Source: Theobroma cacao (taxonomy: Eukaryota > Streptophyta > Magnoliopsida > Malvales > Malvaceae). Taken from it: a stretch of 64,000 nucleotides of DNA. A program made the translations under genes and the position numbers. Shown here piece after piece: positions 47,340 through 57,472 of the stretch. The notes beneath the pieces were generated by a model. It did no database searches. It was not told the origin of the DNA and was given only the letters and a program-made list of their open reading frames with translations. Each line of letters opens with the position of its first letter. Position 1 is the first letter of the stretch. The stretch lies in contig NC_030858.1 of assembly GCF_000208745.1 (NCBI RefSeq), positions 26,742,398 through 26,806,397 on the forward strand, given 5' to 3'.

Positions 47340-49290
47340 TACTTGGTTCATAGTGGAGCTTTGAACATGAGAAGAAAATAGAACATCCAAATCAATGAAA
47401 TCATCAAAAGAGGTTAGCTCAGCCTCAACTTCAGCTTCATCAACATCAATAGACTTATCATCAAATTCATCACTACGTTCAGAGTCACAAGATTCTTCCT
47501 CAATCTCAGCTTCAAAAGTCTCTTCCTCTTTGACCGATTTAAGTTCTATTGTCGCAGTTGTTTCTCTCTAATATATATATATATATTGAAGAAATGGATT
47601 TAAGAAAAAGAAGTAGAAGAAGAAGTAAAGGATGAACTAACTTTTCGATGCACATATTTTGTTTGATAAGTAAGAGCATGTGGAACATCATCTTTTTCTT
47701 CATTTACATTTCTTTTCTTTTTGAGAAAAATCAAGCGTAAGGATACATCGGTGTTACTTATAGGAAGAGTGTAAAGACAAGCTCTGAGATTAGTCAAAGG
47801 CACAATAAAAGATCTCTATTCTTCAATACACTCTCTCTAATAAATAAACCATGCAGAAGTGTGGATACCAACTTTATCAAAAACTAGGATAGTACAACTC
47901 TTAAGCTTATCTAAATGGAGTTGAAGTCTTGTCATGAGAAATGAAGAAATGCAAGAAGAAAAACTGATAAATGAAGAAGAGTCAAGCGGAGCTGGTTCGT
48001 CAAACCCAAATTGGTGTGCCACTCTATAAGGTGAGAATACCTCGATAGAAAAAAAAATCTCTATCTCCACCTAAATTGGAACTTTCAATCATAAAAGGCA
48101 ATTGGGAACTGTGAACCCATATACAAAAGTTAATACCTTGTGAACTCATTTTTTTAGAATGTAGAGGGTACCGATTATAATAAATTATAGGATCAATGAA
48201 TCCATTTATACGCTGCCAATAAAGTCTAGGATTGAATTCTTTTGTCACATCCATCACTTCAAAAACATAACCTCTTGGGAGTCAATTATGCCATGCCCAA
48301 GCTCTGTAGTTGTTCCTGGATAAAGTGTTATTCACAGAAAAAGATGTAAAAAGATATATATTAAGCACAGGAGTGCAAGTGCCAAACCTTTCCTATAAGC
48401 ACATCTGAATGAAGGAAGTATCCACATAAGTCAAAACTTTGTAAAGCCTAGCTGACTCGATAGTTTTGAGTTGGTACAAGTCTAGCCTCTTATATAAAGA
48501 TCCTAAATACAGTGGAGCAAGAGGAAAACGTATTCCCTTAACAATTTTTATTATTAAAAGAACAACTGCTGAAGAGATACCATCATCTGGACACCTTGGG
48601 AGCATGTGTCGTGTCAACCAATAAATTATTAAAGCCATTAGCTCATGCTTATGGTCTGGGTACTTAGGAAGGCCAACCTTAATTCCCTTAGCATTGAACT
48701 TTTTATAAAATACCCCTATCCAATTAGAGAACCGTGCAATCTTTGAAGTTTTACTCAAACTCTTGAGTAGATCAAAGAAAAAGTCTTGAATACACACCTT
48801 TTCTTCAAAAAGCTTGGTAAAGTGAAAATCATGCTTCCCCATACAAAGAAGTTCTAAGAGAACACACACATCTTCCAAATTGAAAGTAAATTCCCCCATG
48901 CTGTAATCATAATATGAGAAAAAGTATTTCACTTGGCAAGAATAGTACGCCATACATCCATCCTTTTCTCTCTATGAATATTGAGCTTGGAAATGACATG
49001 TACAACATCAAGTATTCCAACAGATGAGATAAGTTTAATATAAGTAAGATTCTTCAACACCTTACTTACCCACTTTTCCTAGCCATAAACAAATTGAGAA
49101 TTGAAGCCTACCTTAGTACTAGAAAGTGGAAACTCATCATGCTCAACCCTAAACTTCAGAATAGATAGTCTTAGAATACCACTTCTTTAATAAGGAGGTG
49201 CTATTGAGCATAGACAATTCCAATCATAACCAACAAGCTCAAAGGGATGTTCGTCAACTTGTCTGGCATGAACTTTTTTCCAAAAACGAT
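47340..49290 (-). pseudogene. Plant mobile domain (PMD, MAIN-like) protein remnant
   Basis: On the minus strand, coding-like segments run from ~49290 to ~47340. The longest open stretch (48393-48953) has PMD hallmarks: GEFTFNLEDVCVLLEL, MALIIYWLTRHMLP, FPLAPLYLGSLYKRLD and LTYVDTSFIQ. Upstream, WKKVHARQVDEHPFELVG and a segment ending EKRMDVWRTIL match the usual N-terminal part but are interrupted by stops. Just after TSFIQMCL a TAG stands where the family normally has Trp. Further down is an acidic, repeat-like tail. PMD proteins occur as host genes (MAIN, MAIL1) and inside transposons. Its place between two LTR copies, antisense to them, argues for the transposon version. It is broken. Confidence 0.72.
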
Positions 49291-49606
49291 TTTCTCCTAT
49301 TTTTCTAGTAATTTCATCTTCTCAGTTTTCAGGAACACAAGGAACTTCACCTCTCTTTCCTATTTTAATTTTCTTAGAAAGGAATTATTTTGAAATCATT
49401 ATTCTTGCTTTTATGTGCAGTGGTCTTTTTTCTTCTTACGGCTCTTTCAAGCTCACCATAATGGATCTTTAGAGGGAAATGTGTTCCAAGCACATAGGAA
49501 GATGGAAAAAAAAGCCTATAAATATGATCATGAAAAAAAAGATAAGTATACATATTCAATATACATATGCAATAATTTTTATTATTTATGTATTTGTTAA
49601 TTAAAA

Positions 49607-49614
<8 letters not shown>

Positions 49615-49641
<27 letters not shown>

Positions 49642-49655
49642 CAACAACAACAATA
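49615..49655. repeat. (AAT)n/(AAC)n microsatellite
   Basis: A run of about nine AAT followed by five or six AAC triplets. It explains the Tyr- and Leu-rich frames read through it on the minus strand. Confidence 0.9.
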
Positions 49656-49777
49656 AAGTAAAATAACAAAATTTATCAAAATGATAGATTTTATTATTAA
49701 TATATATAACAAAAAATAATAAATAAATAAAACTAATATATATATTTATATATAATATTTTAAAAAATAATTCCAAA

Positions 49778-49859
49778 GAGCTCACGGCATGTACCGCGAG
49801 CTTCAATTGACAAGTCGCAAGCTCTAAAGTAAAAAGCTTGCGACAAGTGCCGTGAGCTC
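49778..49859. repeat. Nested perfect inverted repeats
   Basis: An outer 12-bp pair GAGCTCACGGCA (49778-49789) / TGCCGTGAGCTC (49848-49859) encloses an inner 10-bp pair GTCGCAAGCT (49814-49823) / AGCTTGCGAC (49835-49844). An extra CGCGAGCTT at ~49794 repeats the theme. GC content is far above the flanks. It sits upstream of the antisense mobile-domain ORF. Confidence 0.9.
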
Positions 49860-50934
49860 TAAAACAAAAGGCTTTAATTCAATAATAAAAAAAAAGGGCT
49901 TGTGCTTTTAACACTACAAAAGCCAAATTATGTATATAAAAAAAGGGAAGAAGAAGCAACATAAAGCTGACATACGCCAGCTTTTATTTACCTGTCTTCA
50001 CTTTAGCTATTATTTGTTTCTTTATTTTAATGTTTCACAAGGAAAAGTTGTACTTCAAAACAAAAAGAAGATTCAAAACAAAAACAATCAGGAGCGTCAA
50101 AAACAAACGTTAAGGCAAAAGTCAATTCAATTAAAAAAAATTGTCTTCCTTAACTTGTTTGCTTTTTTATTTTTTTTAACAATTTTGCTTTTACAATTTA
50201 CTTTTAGCTACATAATGACTTGAAACAAATCCTTGTTTCAATAAGATTTTTTTTTTACTTATCAAGATAATTTTCTTTCGAAACATAAATAATTCTTCTT
50301 TTGAACTTTTTTTCTAAAATCAAACAATTTATCTGTCTGTTTAAATATATATACACATAAAAAAAATCTCTTTTAATCGAAAAACTTTATTTCATGCATA
50401 ATTTTTTTTCTTATATTATAATTAAACAAAATTCATGTAGGGGGTAACAAGAAAAAGAAATTCAATTTTTTTGAAAGGTAAGAAAATACAAATAAAAAAA
50501 AGAGAGAACAAACAAGAAATAATAAGAAGGAGAAGAAAAACTTACTTGCTCAAAAAGATTTATAAAAGAACAGACCTTGATTTGAATTTTGTTTTGCTTA
50601 TAATCTAAATGAAGAAAATAATTCATAGTAGCTTCATATTTATAGGGCATATAGAATTAAGGTTTTTATTAAAAAGGATTAACTTTCCTTTTATGATTTG
50701 TATTTTGAGAATCTTATTTTATGAAAAATATATTGTTATATGAGCAATCAAATATTAGACAAGACAATAACATCTTACTACTTGAAGTATTACTGGTTAA
50801 GGTGTTACTATCTAAAGGGTGTTACTACATGAAGTGTTACTATACAATACATTACAATACAAAATAAAACTTTTCCCTGAATTAATATATAAGAATTATT
50901 TTAAAGAAAAAAATTCTTACGTAGGGAGGTAAAA

Positions 50935-51950
50935 TGTAGATACTTGATTTTGGTTAATACTTATTCTTTGAGAATTATTTTACAGTATAATATTGTACGG
51001 AGAATAATGAGAATAATCATTACAAGTGAAGCACTACTTCTCACAAAACAACTAAAACAAGTGAAGTACTATTTCACGCAGAATAATTAGAATAAGTGAA
51101 ATATTATTTCATGCAGAACGATTAGAATAAGCGTAGCACTACTCCTTGTGGAACAACTAATATTATTAGAATAACCACTTCACATAAATAGCGGTGAAAG
51201 TAACTAGGAATAAGTGGTAAGGTTCATGGGTTACTTTCATCTTGAGATGTTTCGGAGAGTTTGGTTTGGTGGCTCAAATATGGAGGTAGTTAAGAGGTCT
51301 TCCTCTTAATCTTTTCCTGAAGTTCAAGTGTTTCACCTTCCTACGTTGTTCTCGTATACCTGTTCACATACACATTCTTCTCTTGTACCTATTCATGTAC
51401 AGCTTTTTCTCTTGTACCTTTTTACGTATAGCACTTCTTTATTATCTTATACTTGAGAACAAGTCTTATGACACTTAATTATAGTAATGGTTACTCATAT
51501 TAAAGCTCTTCATAATAATGTCATTCATTAGGTGTATTAAAGCCTATTTTTAAGTAACCGCCACTTTTAACACTATATATAGAGCCTCACAATTCATTTA
51601 GAGGGACTTCTCTCTTCCTCAGAGTTAACATATTCTCCTCTAGAGAGCTTTTTTCTCTAAATTTTCTCTCTAATTCTCTTCTACCTCATAAATTCTCTTT
51701 TTACCCTCTTCTATCTGTCACGATACTCAGTACTTTAGGAATTGCTCCAATCTTCCTCTCCACCGCCTCGGACGCATCTTTTTACTTGTTTGCAATGCTT
51801 CTTCTCCTTATTAGAAGAACCCCCTTTATAGTAGATAAAAACCTTTGAGATTTAAGGTTGTGTTTTACTAATTTCAGTGGTACTGAATAAATTTTCTAAT
51901 GGTGGTGGCACGAGGGTTCTATTAAAAGTTTCTTGGCATCAACATTTATA
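50935..51950 (+). repeat. Right LTR copy with promoter signals
   Basis: Begins TGTAGATACTTG directly after the purine tract. U3 homology to the left copy runs to ~51565, followed by a TATA box at ~51571 and a CT-rich U5-like region. The 3' end is not certain; no matching 5-bp duplication of the left flank (GCAAA) was found. Confidence 0.65.
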
Positions 51951-53524
51951 TTCACTTGATTTATCATAAATAAAATGGTTTCACCTTGTTGGTTTGCGAC
52001 ACTAGAATGTGGGCTTAATTATACTTTATCTTCTTTGTCAATTTTAGCTATCTAGCATTCTTGCTTGTTCATTTTTGAGAAATTGAGATAATTGTAGACA
52101 CAATCCCCCATTAGTTTATCATGATCAATTCTTATGCATTTGAATAACTAGCTTTCACACGATTCTAGTTTTCAAGTTCCACAAAAGGATATCTATTTAG
52201 GTTGAAGATGAGGAGATCAAATTTTAAACACAATTTCGACTAATGAAAACGGATAATGGAATGTATATTGTCATCTGCCAGGCTTTACATTTTTATGCAT
52301 TCTAGTATGGAGTATTGACTAAACTGAATAAACAAGATCTTTTACTATTGTGTTTTGTGAGTCTTTTTTGTCATACTCTAAATGCAAAGCATTTTGTATG
52401 AATGCTACAAGGAGTGGAAAGGAGAGAAAACTAGAAAAGTTATGTAGAGAATTTAGGTTCTACATACAGCTTCATTTACTTGCTAATATATTTACAAACT
52501 TGCTAAGCAACCTCAGAAAAATAGCTAGGCACAAAAATACATGCTAATCATCACCTAAGTCATTCACAAGATGCATGGCTATCATAATTTGATAGCAGGC
52601 TAATTGTCCTAATACAAAATAGTCACACATAGTCTTACGGCTGATAGCATGAATTGATGTGGTTTTCAATGCAAGTCCTATTTCAACATTTACTACACAA
52701 GGTTTTGATGCATACTGTCATCAACTCTAAGCCATTGTATGCATTAGAGTTGAGCTCCATGTATTTGATGAACGAGAAGTTGCACTTTACACACGGATTA
52801 CTAGCTTCCTCTGCTATTAAGCTGTTATCAGTAAATTTGAACATTGCTGTTCCAGATAGGCTTCTTGTAATTGCATTTTCTCTTATTCTGTTTCATCTTA
52901 CCAAATGATATGCATGTCATTCAATCCGTTGAAAAATCATACATGTCAAGTTATTGGAACAGAAGGATCACGTGGTGAGTTGAAGAAGGTGATCAATAGG
53001 AAAATCCAAGCAATCAATTGGCAATATCTTTTTGTGATTTTATTAGACATTACCTCTGACTTGTCCCTAAACATATTTACCTGTCTATCATGATATAATT
53101 CTTTCAATTATAAGCCACCTATTATGTTTACCACGCTGTTTATATGTGAGAGATTTTTTTGTCTCATCATTAGTTTATTTATGTATAGAAAGTCCTTTTT
53201 CCATAACGGAAAGATTTAAATGCACTATTTGTTTCTCCTCATTAGTTTATTTATTTATGCATACAATGTCAAATGCCAATCAATAGATCTGACTATAATT
53301 AATTTTTCATTAAAATTAAAGGATTTTTTTAATAAAAAAATGAGATTATATATATATATATTTATAATGTTGGGTATAACATTGAAGCTACCTTGGAAAG
53401 TATAACACCTGGCCTGAATACACCTTTTGACATATGCCATATTAAGCCATTACATATATGGATAGAAATATAGAGCATAGTTATCCTAGAAAAAGCGAAG
53501 CTATTAAGAACAAGAGCAAGGGAA
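51951..53524. other. Intergenic, no gene seen
   Basis: A/T-rich; short frames such as 52654-52908 have no family resemblance. A TA run occurs near 53349-53362. Confidence 0.4.
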
Positions 53525-53546
53525 CACACACACACACACAACACAC

Positions 53547-53592
<46 letters not shown>

Positions 53593-53612
53593 CACACACA
53601 CACACACACACT
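53525..53612. repeat. (AC)n microsatellite
   Basis: Around 40 AC dinucleotides with a few single-base interruptions (AACA, GC). Open frames across it are artefacts of the dinucleotide. Confidence 0.97.
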
Positions 53613-53779
53613 ATATAGTGAAACAGTTACAACGGGGATAAGCCCATAGGCTTTCAACAATATTATCAACACTACCAGTAATCTTGGTTTCCTATATCAA
53701 AAGCAATTCATCCTTGCTCGACTGTGCCATTCTCCACACCATTCTCATTGGTGTTGAACCTCCAAGGCCCCTAACATTC

Positions 53780-54987
53780 TGAAATTGGAGTATGTCTACC
53801 TCAATTACGAACCAAATCACCTAAGTGACGTGAACATACACTATTCAAATCTTAATCCAATATAAAATATCTTTATTGAGTCACAATTAGATTCATAATT
53901 CATTTACTTGTTGCCCAGATAATCGAAAGCATTAAGAGCAAATTTGAATAAGCAAAACTATACCCATTCATAGTAAATAAAAGAGACACTAATATTTAGA
54001 TTACATGTTGAAATCCATAAGAATCCTAGAAAAGCAAATTAGTTCATAATATCTAAATAAAAAATCATCCAAAGAAAATTAGCTATTAATGTAAGTCAAA
54101 GAAAATAAGAGAAACACAAAAATAGAGAAAGAAATCTTTTGATCTAGATTCTTTCTCAAATTCTCTTACTTTCTTACTTTGTTTTTGGCTTTAATTCTTT
54201 AGAATAGTTAATTGCCATCCTCTACTCAAAACTTGTGAAAAAGACTCCTTAAATAGGTTCCAAAAACCTTAATTTTCAAAATCTCATCAAATTTTTATTT
54301 TCGAAAATTTCTCTGGCGTCGTGACCTTGGTTTGCTCGACACCATGGTCCTGTCTTGTGGCTCTGTGATGCTCCACTCTTGGGATTTTGTATGATGCCCT
54401 TCATTTCACTAGTGTTGCGGCCTTGTTCTCCTCAGTGTTGCAGCCTTGGCTTTCTCGGCACTGCAGCCTTGAGCAACTCTAGGCCATGGTGTCCACTCAA
54501 TGTGCTGCCTTGTGCAGAGCTATAGCAGTCTAGCATATTTCAATGCAATTTTCAATGCAATTTTCACCTTAATCTGATTTGAACTGGAAAAAGTGGTAAA
54601 CATGAAAGTTGTAGCCTTGTATCTTATCTTTCTAATGGATCAAGAATCACATCGATTGGACTTCTATAATTTAAGTTACCTTTAAAACATTGCAGCATAT
54701 ATGAATAAAGAAATAACCAAACTTGTACAGTTTTCCATCCAATGAGCCTTTTTCATCAAATTTCCTACAAAAGCAATGAGAGAAACAAACAATTAACTAT
54801 TCTTAAAGTAATATAAATAGAATAAAGTAAAATTAAACTAAAATAACTTAATTAAACTACTTAACATATAATCAAACTTAAATGAGAAAAACACTTAAAA
54901 TACTAAAATTCGAGTCTAAAATCTCAAAGATCTAGCTATTTAAGCTCTCAAAATGGGTCAAAATAACTTTATATAGTAGAGTTATCA
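53780..54987 (-). repeat. 3' LTR of the Athila-like element
   Basis: Starts at 54987 on the minus strand directly after the polypurine tract. It contains repeated GGCCTTGG/GCAGCCTTG-type phrases on the plus strand at 54410-54475. The far end is approximate. Confidence 0.45.
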
Positions 54988-56579
54988 CACCCCCAAACTT
55001 AAGATTTTGCTAGTCCTCGAGTAAAACTAAAATGCAATAACTTAAATGAAGAAAAACAACTTAACATGAAATCAATTGCACCAACTCAATAATCACCTTT
55101 AATATCCTCAAAAGATAATTCATATTCTCAACTCTAAGCAATACGCAAATATTATTCAAGTTCATGTTTTAATTCAAATGTAAGCTCATTGTTAAGTAAA
55201 TTTCTCTATGTGTGTGTACGCAATCTTTTCACTTAGAATATTATACAGTCCATATAAGTTTATATGCATGTAAAATTCAAATTAGTATTAAAGTTCCATA
55301 AGTTTGCTTTTAATCTCTCTCTCCACTAATGTAGACTAATACTAGGTTAAGAATCAATAAGACTATAATTAGCTTGTAATGAATGGCTAGGGTTAAGGTA
55401 GGATATAGAATAATATGTAGCTTAAATCACCCTAAGCACATAGTCATTCTACGACCTCTTTAAAGCTTTATTTTCCTTCATCTAATATACCTTTTTTTTT
55501 CATCAAATTTTTCTTATGTTCGTCACTTCAATCTTTTTCTTTTTCTTAATTTCACACCTCCAAACTTATTTCTTTTATTGGGTAATGAGATGAATTCAAT
55601 CATATTTTTGAACTTTTCATTACTTTTCATCTTTACTACTTTTTTCACTATTTAACTCATCTAAATTGACTTATGCACTTAGGAATGAGAGATGCAAAAC
55701 TTGGAATTATTTATTAAGTGTCTAGGCTAAAAATATGTGTTTAACTAAAGAAAAGGTTATATTAAGCTAAAAAAAGGATAAACTAAGGATAAATATATAA
55801 TAAAGTGGCTCAAAATGGCTCAATCAATCCAAAGATGGCCTAATCATTTTCTTAACTATGTATAGCCTAAGATTTCGCCTTGAGAGAGAATTAAATAAAT
55901 TCTACAACATAATACATAATTCAAAATTCCATACTCACATAACCTTTCTCTAGATATATACCATGAATCTAAGCAAAAGACATAGTGCCCAAATTATAGA
56001 CATGTCATCCTAAAAATGAAACTTAACATAAGAATTTACATAATACTCAAACAATATTCACATGTTTCAAAGAATCAAACTAGAATATAATGAGGTTCTC
56101 ATTATTGGATAGGTAGATTAAAAAAAATTGGCAGAATTAACTTTACGTCAAGTTTGTAAAACATGCATAAAATTAGATGATAATTAACTAAACTAACTTA
56201 AAAACTAAAACCATAAAGAAAAAAAAGCTAAAAAATTGAAAATTCCCCTCAAACTTAAAAATAACATTGTCTCCAATGTTACAAAAAGTAAGGAAAAGGA
56301 ATACTCCCCTGATTGGCAATCCACCTCTACAGACCACCTTCCTTGTCATTTTCATTTTGGTCTTCCATGGTGGGATCATCTGGCAAAGTAGGAAAAGTGG
56401 CCAAGTCCATGCCCACATGCTCAACATAAGCCTGTATCATCTGTTTAATTGACTGTATGCATGTCACAAGATGATCCATTCAAAGTTCAAGTTGTTCCAT
56501 CTTTTGAGACATTGAAAATGCCGAGGTTGCCTACGTGGTGGTGGATGGCTTAGAGTTAAGGAAGAACTGCCTCTAGTAG

Positions 56580-56990
56580 CTAACAACTTTTTAGCATAAA
56601 ATTGGTGCATAATTCTGTATCCAAAGGAGCTTTAAGATGAAAAATTTCTTCATTTTTGTCCCAACTCATGCCTACTTTCTTGCATAAGGCAATGATTAAA
56701 GATGGGAACCATAGTCCTTCACATGGAGAGAAAGCAACTTGAACAATGCAATTGAATATCATTAGACCCACATTGATTGACATTCTGAAAACAATTGCAT
56801 ATAACAAAATAGCTCGATCATTTGTCACGTCACTCAAATGTTTCACAAAAAGTAATCTCATAGCTAAAAAATGATACCAAAGCTCATGATCATTCTTCCT
56901 AGCACTAGCCCTAAAAGACATAGGTATGCCTTTATTCATTTTTCACTCAGCCCCTCAATTACAAAGCACTTTAAGAACTTCATCCAAATC
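56580..56990 (-). pseudogene. Putative plant transposon protein domain (Transposase_32-like) remnant
   Basis: The minus-strand frame includes HELWYHFLAMRLLFVKHLSD, DRAILLYAIVFRMSINVG and GLWFPSLIIALCKKVGM. These correspond to the conserved W-x-x-FL-x-x-RL, DRA-x-LL-x-A-I and LWFPSLITALC patterns of the domain annotated as putative plant transposon protein. Codons upstream of the Met at 56939 still fit but contain two stops, so it is broken. It is in sense relative to the minus-strand element, where Athila elements carry their third, envelope-position ORF. Confidence 0.6.
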
Positions 56991-57060
56991 AATATTTCCC
57001 ACCACAAACTATCCATAATCATCACTCTCAATACCATGTAATGATTTACTTTACTTGTTG

Positions 57061-57472
57061 TTCTTTGTGTTGTTAACAATCACAATACCATGTAATGATG
57101 TGTTTTTTTATTTTTATTGTCTTTTTATGATTGCAATCTGAGGCCATGTAGAGACAAGTGACATTCTCCAAGCTCTTCGAATGCACTCACAAGCAATAGA
57201 AATTTACAAGAGAATTTATGGGCAATAGGTCCAAGGTTGTCAATGTAAGTGATAATATATGTGTTTATATTCTCTCTCTCTCTCTCTCTCTCTCTTTCTA
57301 TATATATATATATATGTAGCAGTGTTTAAGTTCGCTTGAGGTCTTGAGGCTGCACAACCTCCTCCGACTCTTGCGCCTAAGCTCGAGGGCTATCAATAAT
57401 TAGTTACTATCATTGATCACTTAATAATGTTGACGGGCAATATTAATGAGTTGTTGAAGGTGATTCTTGAAA
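57061..57472. other. Spacer with (TC)n and (TA)n microsatellites
   Basis: A (TC)n run at ~57271-57297 adjoins a (TA)n run at ~57299-57315. The rest is unclassified. Confidence 0.6.

Larger units (their letters stand above)
45593..51950 (+). mobile_element. Non-autonomous LTR retrotransposon with antisense mobile-domain ORF
   Basis: Two direct copies of one LTR (45593-46256 and from 50935) bracket ~4.7 kb. Both begin TGTAGATACTTGATTTT. The right copy is preceded by a purine tract, AGGGAGGTAAAA (50923-50934), and has a TATA box (CTATATATAGAG, ~51571), so the element runs left to right. The left copy stops just before the TATA position and is truncated. No gag, protease, RT or integrase remains. 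The interior carries a minus-strand plant-mobile-domain pseudogene. Some plant Tat-lineage gypsy elements carry extra antisense ORFs between pol and the 3' LTR; this arrangement fits that pattern, though lineage is inferred. The right end (~51950) is approximate. Confidence 0.72.
53780..57060 (-). mobile_element. Athila-like retrotransposon 3' part (minus strand)
   Basis: Read on the minus strand: a frame resembling putative plant transposon proteins (56580-56990), ~1.5 kb of non-coding sequence, a polypurine tract AAGTTTGGGGGTG (55000-54988) and then an LTR start TGATAACTCTACTATATA at 54987. The phrase CTCGAGGACTAGCAAAATCT just before the tract is, as I recall, common in Athila-type elements. 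Gag-pol and the 5' LTR are absent. The LTR is followed to ~53780, but its end is not resolved. The class assignment is an inference. Confidence 0.5.

Noticed and set aside
53362..53672. Cys/Val- and Thr/His-repeat open frames
   Set aside because: They are translations of the (AC)n microsatellite.
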